Origin: Lachnospiraceae bacterium
GTDB taxonomy: Bacteria; Bacillota; Clostridia; Lachnospirales; Lachnospiraceae
DNA: 6,582 bases
Reading direction: 5' to 3'
Assembly (NCBI GenBank): GCA_016293925.1
Contig: JAEDCX010000087.1
Location: 1 to 6,582, forward strand
A model generated the notes under the pieces. The model saw nothing but the letters and a program-made list of their open reading frames with translations, made no database searches and had not been told where the DNA came from. The position numbers were made by a program, and so were the translations under genes. Below are positions 3,978-6,582 of the stretch, piece after piece. Positions within the stretch are counted from its first letter, which is position 1. Each line of letters begins with the position of its first letter.

Positions 3978-6413
3978 TCAACCCATTGTAACAACTACAT
4001 TGTATTCCGTTTTGCCCTTCTCGTAAGGAATGACACATCCGTCAACGGAAGCACCGTCAACCGTCATGGAAATAACCCCTTTCTGCACGTTGTTCGGGTT
4101 CTTCACTTCGATGTGATAGGTTCCTTCGCGGAACTTCCTCGTCAGAGAGAAATCACCGAAGCCGGTGGGAACACAAGGATCAATGCTCAGTCCCTGATGG
4201 GTAGGATATACACCGAGGATGTACTGGGATACATTCACGAATGTCCAGGCTGCAGTACCGGTCAGCCAGGAGTTCTTTGCCTCTCCGTGGAACTTCGCAT
4301 CCGCACCTGCAACCATCTGCGCATATACATAGGGCTCGGTTCTGTGGATCTCACTGATCTCTTCCACATAAGCGGGACAGGTTTTCTTATAGATCTCAAA
4401 TGCACGATCACCACGTCCGATACACGTCTCCGCAATAGACACCCAGGGATTGTTGTGGCAGAAGATACCTGCGTTTTCTTTGTATCCCGGCGGGTAAGAG
4501 GAAATCTCGCCAAGTTCCAGGTGGTAACGGGTATATGCAGGCTGGAGAATCATAATGCCGTATTTGGTATCCAGTTTCTCTTTCACGGAATCCAGAGCTT
4601 TCTCAGCGAGCCCTTCCTGGATACCGATTCCTGCGAGAGAGCAGAATCCGTTGGACTCAATGAAGATCTGTCCTTCCTCGCACTCCTTGGAACCAATCTT
4701 ATTGCCGTACGCGTCATAAGCACGTACGAACCAATCGCCATCCCAGCCATCCTTCAGAACGGCGTCGTACATTTTCTGAACCTCGGCTCTTGCATAATCT
4801 GCTTCTGCCTGATTTCCCTGCAATTCACACAGTTGCGCATACTCCTCCCCGTATTTCACGAACATGCCGGCGATGAATACAGACTCTGCAACCGGTCCTT
4901 CAGAAGGACCGAAGGTCTGGAAAGATTCACCGGGATGCTCGGAGAAGCAGTTTAGGTTCAGACAGTCATTCCAGTCTGCACGGCCGATCAGAGGCAGGTT
5001 GTGAGGTCCTTTGTGGTTGACGATGTAATCAAAACTTCTCTTCAGATGTCCCATCAGTGTGGTTGCCTTGGACATATCGTTGTCATATGGCGTCATATGG
5101 TCGAGGATGGATGTATCACCGGTTTCACGAACATAGGCACTGGTACCGGCAATCAGCCACAACGGATCATCATTGAATCCGGAACCGATATCGGAGTTTC
5201 CTTTCTTCGTAAGGGGCTGATACTGATGATATGCGCTACCGTCCTCGAACTGGGTGGAAGCGATATCGATAATTCTCTCTCTTGCACGGTCCGGAATCAG
5301 ATGGACGAAACCGAGCAGATCCTGACAGGAATCACGGAAGCCCATACCACGGCCGATACCGGACTCATAGTAAGAAGCAGAACGGCTCATGTTGAAGGTT
5401 ACCATACACTGATACTGGTTCCAGATGTTAACCATACGGTCAACCTTGTCGTTGGAGGATTTCACCTGATATTTGCTCAAAAGATCATTCCAATAGGTAT
5501 TCAATTCGTTGAATGCACGCGCAACATCTGCATCGGTCCGGTAACGGGAGAGAAGCTCGTTGGCAGGAGTCTTGTTGATCACCCCTTTCGATTCCCACTT
5601 CTGATCTTCCGGGTTCTCGCAGTAGCCAAGAACGAATACGAAGGATTTGCTCTCGCCCGGTTTCAGGGTCACGTTGATCTGGTGAGAAGCAATGGGCTGC
5701 CAGCCGCTGCACATGGAGTTGGTTGCTTCCCCGTTTTCTACAACGATGGGAGTATCTGCTCCTCTGTATGCGCCCAGGAAGTTCTCACGGATGGTGTCGA
5801 AACCATCGATCGGAGCATTCACAGAGTAAACTGCGTAGTGATTACGACGCTCTCTGTACTCAGTCTTGTGGTAAATTGTGGAACCAATCACCTCCACCTC
5901 ACCGGTGGAGAAGTTTCTCTGGAAGTTACGGGAGTCATCATCCGCGTTCCACAGACACCATTCCACATAAGAGAATACCTTGAAACTCTTCTCGGAAGAG
6001 GACTCGTTGGTCAGTACCAGCTGGTTGATCTCACATCTGTCATTGATCGGAACGAATGCAAGTACGGAGGCCTTCAAGCCATTCTTGGCGGAAGTGAAGC
6101 GGCTGTATCCGATACCGTGACGACATTCGTAGGAATCAAGATCCGTACGGGTGGGCTGCCAGCCCGGATTCCATACAGCGTCTCCATCCTTAATATAGAA
6201 ATATTTACCGTTGATATCGTACGGAACATCATTGTAACGATATCTGGTCAGTCGAAGTAATTTGGCATCCTTGTAGAATGAGTATCCACCGCAGGTATTG
6301 GAAATGAGTGAGAAGAACTCGTTGCATCCCAGATAGTTGATCCAGGGGAGCGGAGTCTTGGGCGTGGTAATGACGTACTCTTTGTTGGCATCATCGAAAT
6401 AACCGAATTTCAT
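3978..6413 (-). CDS. cbp: Cellobiose phosphorylase (GH94, EC 2.4.1.20)
   Basis: An 811-residue cytoplasmic enzyme with no signal peptide. It should split cellobiose with phosphate into alpha-glucose 1-phosphate and glucose, saving ATP relative to hydrolysis. The sequence matches recalled clostridial and Cellulomonas gilvus cellobiose phosphorylases throughout, starting with MKFGYFDD and EYVITTPKTPLPWINYLG. Layout: N-terminal beta-sandwich (about 1-275), helical linker (about 285-315), (alpha/alpha)6 barrel (about 320-725) and C-terminal beta domain (about 735-811). The catalytic acid is D483 in GRADWNDCLN, the counterpart of C. gilvus Asp490. Substrate-pocket R355 and D361 in GIGRGMGFRD and phosphate-site R344, H653 (HNNPW) and T718 (LTGTAAW) are all present. 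Length excludes the larger cellodextrin phosphorylases (about 980 aa). AGAAGGAG nine bases upstream supports the ATG at 6413. The gene has its own promoter, operator and terminator. No transporter or beta-glucosidase gene is next to it. Confidence 0.97.
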   Translation of the reverse strand: MKFGYFDDANKEYVITTPKTPLPWINYLGCNEFFSLISNTCGGYSFYKDAKLLRLTRYRYNDVPYDINGKYFYIKDGDAVWNPGWQPTRTDLDSYECRHGIGYSRFTSAKNGLKASVLAFVPINDRCEINQLVLTNESSSEKSFKVFSYVEWCLWNADDDSRNFQRNFSTGEVEVIGSTIYHKTEYRERRNHYAVYSVNAPIDGFDTIRENFLGAYRGADTPIVVENGEATNSMCSGWQPIASHQINVTLKPGESKSFVFVLGYCENPEDQKWESKGVINKTPANELLSRYRTDADVARAFNELNTYWNDLLSKYQVKSSNDKVDRMVNIWNQYQCMVTFNMSRSASYYESGIGRGMGFRDSCQDLLGFVHLIPDRARERIIDIASTQFEDGSAYHQYQPLTKKGNSDIGSGFNDDPLWLIAGTSAYVRETGDTSILDHMTPYDNDMSKATTLMGHLKRSFDYIVNHKGPHNLPLIGRADWNDCLNLNCFSEHPGESFQTFGPSEGPVAESVFIAGMFVKYGEEYAQLCELQGNQAEADYARAEVQKMYDAVLKDGWDGDWFVRAYDAYGNKIGSKECEEGQIFIESNGFCSLAGIGIQEGLAEKALDSVKEKLDTKYGIMILQPAYTRYHLELGEISSYPPGYKENAGIFCHNNPWVSIAETCIGRGDRAFEIYKKTCPAYVEEISEIHRTEPYVYAQMVAGADAKFHGEAKNSWLTGTAAWTFVNVSQYILGVYPTHQGLSIDPCVPTGFGDFSLTRKFREGTYHIEVKNPNNVQKGVISMTVDGASVDGCVIPYEKGKTEYNVVVTMG

Positions 6414-6420
6414 ATCTGTA

Positions 6421-6430
6421 TTCTCCTTCT
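6421..6430 (-). promoter_or_regulatory. Shine-Dalgarno site of the cellobiose phosphorylase gene
   Basis: Minus-strand AGAAGGAGAA, with nine bases between AAGGAG and the ATG at 6413. The near-perfect match fits a highly translated gene. Confidence 0.85.
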
Positions 6431-6463
6431 GTGATGTATGGATCGACGGTGATTCGTATTTTC

Positions 6464-6486
6464 AGAAAACGTTTGCGTAAAAACGT
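6464..6486. promoter_or_regulatory. Candidate LacI/CcpA-type operator (cre-like) cluster
   Basis: AGAAAACGTTTGCG (6464-6477) contains the perfect palindrome AAACGTTT (6467-6474) with a central CG, the hallmark of LacI-family operators. It matches the cre pattern TGNAANCGNNWNCA except at its first and last positions. The neighbouring AAACGT (6481-6486) forms a second inverted repeat with ACGTTT (6469-6474) across a six-base spacer. It also repeats AAAACGT directly 14 bases from the first copy (6466-6472, 6480-6486). Placed about 5-27 bases downstream of the predicted start point, the site would block elongation. It may bind CcpA or a dedicated cellobiose/glucose LacI-type repressor; the sequence does not say which. 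Confidence 0.6.
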
Positions 6487-6496
6487 CTATGTTCAG

Positions 6497-6525
6497 ATTA
6501 TACATAATGAGATGCAAAAAGGCAA
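6497..6525 (-). promoter_or_regulatory. Predicted sigma-A promoter of the cellobiose phosphorylase gene
   Basis: On the minus strand, -35 TTGCCT (6525-6520, 4/6), a 17-base spacer and -10 TATAAT (6502-6497, perfect). The likely start is near A at 6490, giving a 5' leader of about 77 nt. A-tracts at 6539-6543 and 6547-6553 lie where an UP element would be. The remaining upstream bases to 6582 hold no gene that can be called; the purine-rich AGAGGAAGGGG near 6566-6576 might be a ribosome-binding site for a + strand gene beyond the window, but that cannot be shown. Confidence 0.75.
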
Positions 6526-6582
6526 GATAAATAGGCACTTTTTATGCTTTTTTCCATTGCGAAACAGAGGAAGGGGAAAACG

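Noticed and set aside
5001..6260. A 419-codon open frame on the + strand, and a similar 280-codon one at 4113-4955
   Set aside because: Both are exactly in register with, and antisense to, the cellobiose phosphorylase codons. They are open only because the real gene avoids TTA, CTA and TCA codons. Their translations show no recognisable domain, and no Shine-Dalgarno site was noted.

Overview
The window most likely comes from a gut-type, low-to-mid-GC Clostridia/Lachnospiraceae chromosome (Roseburia, Agathobacter, Blautia or a relative). This is an inference from the strong Gram-positive Shine-Dalgarno sites, the T-rich intrinsic terminators, tRNA genes without an encoded CCA, and a cellobiose phosphorylase very close to clostridial enzymes. 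No rRNA or marker gene is present to settle the genus.

Left part (1-791): the 3' end of a tRNA cluster, Val(TAC, cut by the window edge) - Leu(TAA) - Arg(ACG), closed by a strong intrinsic terminator. Directly behind it is an AT-rich remnant of what looks like a P-loop nucleotide-kinase-like gene. It has lost its N-terminus and probably shifts frame near its end. Middle (792-2930): a MATE-family multidrug/Na+ antiporter on the + strand, convergent with a MerR-family activator-like regulator on the - strand. Only 9 bases separate their stop codons, and the MATE terminator lies inside the last codons of the regulator gene.

Right part (2989-6582), all on the - strand: a catabolic gene for a GH94 cellobiose phosphorylase (811 aa), then a cysteine synthase A (CysK), then merR. 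The phosphorylase has a readable promoter (TTGCCT-17-TATAAT), a LacI/CcpA-type operator cluster just downstream of the predicted start point, and its own terminator. That terminator is a long two-part hairpin which also contains a near-consensus promoter (TTGCCA-18-TATAAT) aimed at cysK. The end of one unit and the start of the next therefore share the same ~50 bases. cysK and merR are 58 bases apart with no obvious terminator between them and may be co-transcribed.

No mobile element, CRISPR array, phage gene or clearly new multi-gene system is visible. The most unusual features are the promoter-in-terminator element at 3908-3961, the terminator embedded in merR coding sequence, the gene remnant behind the tRNA cluster, and the very strong codon bias of the phosphorylase gene.
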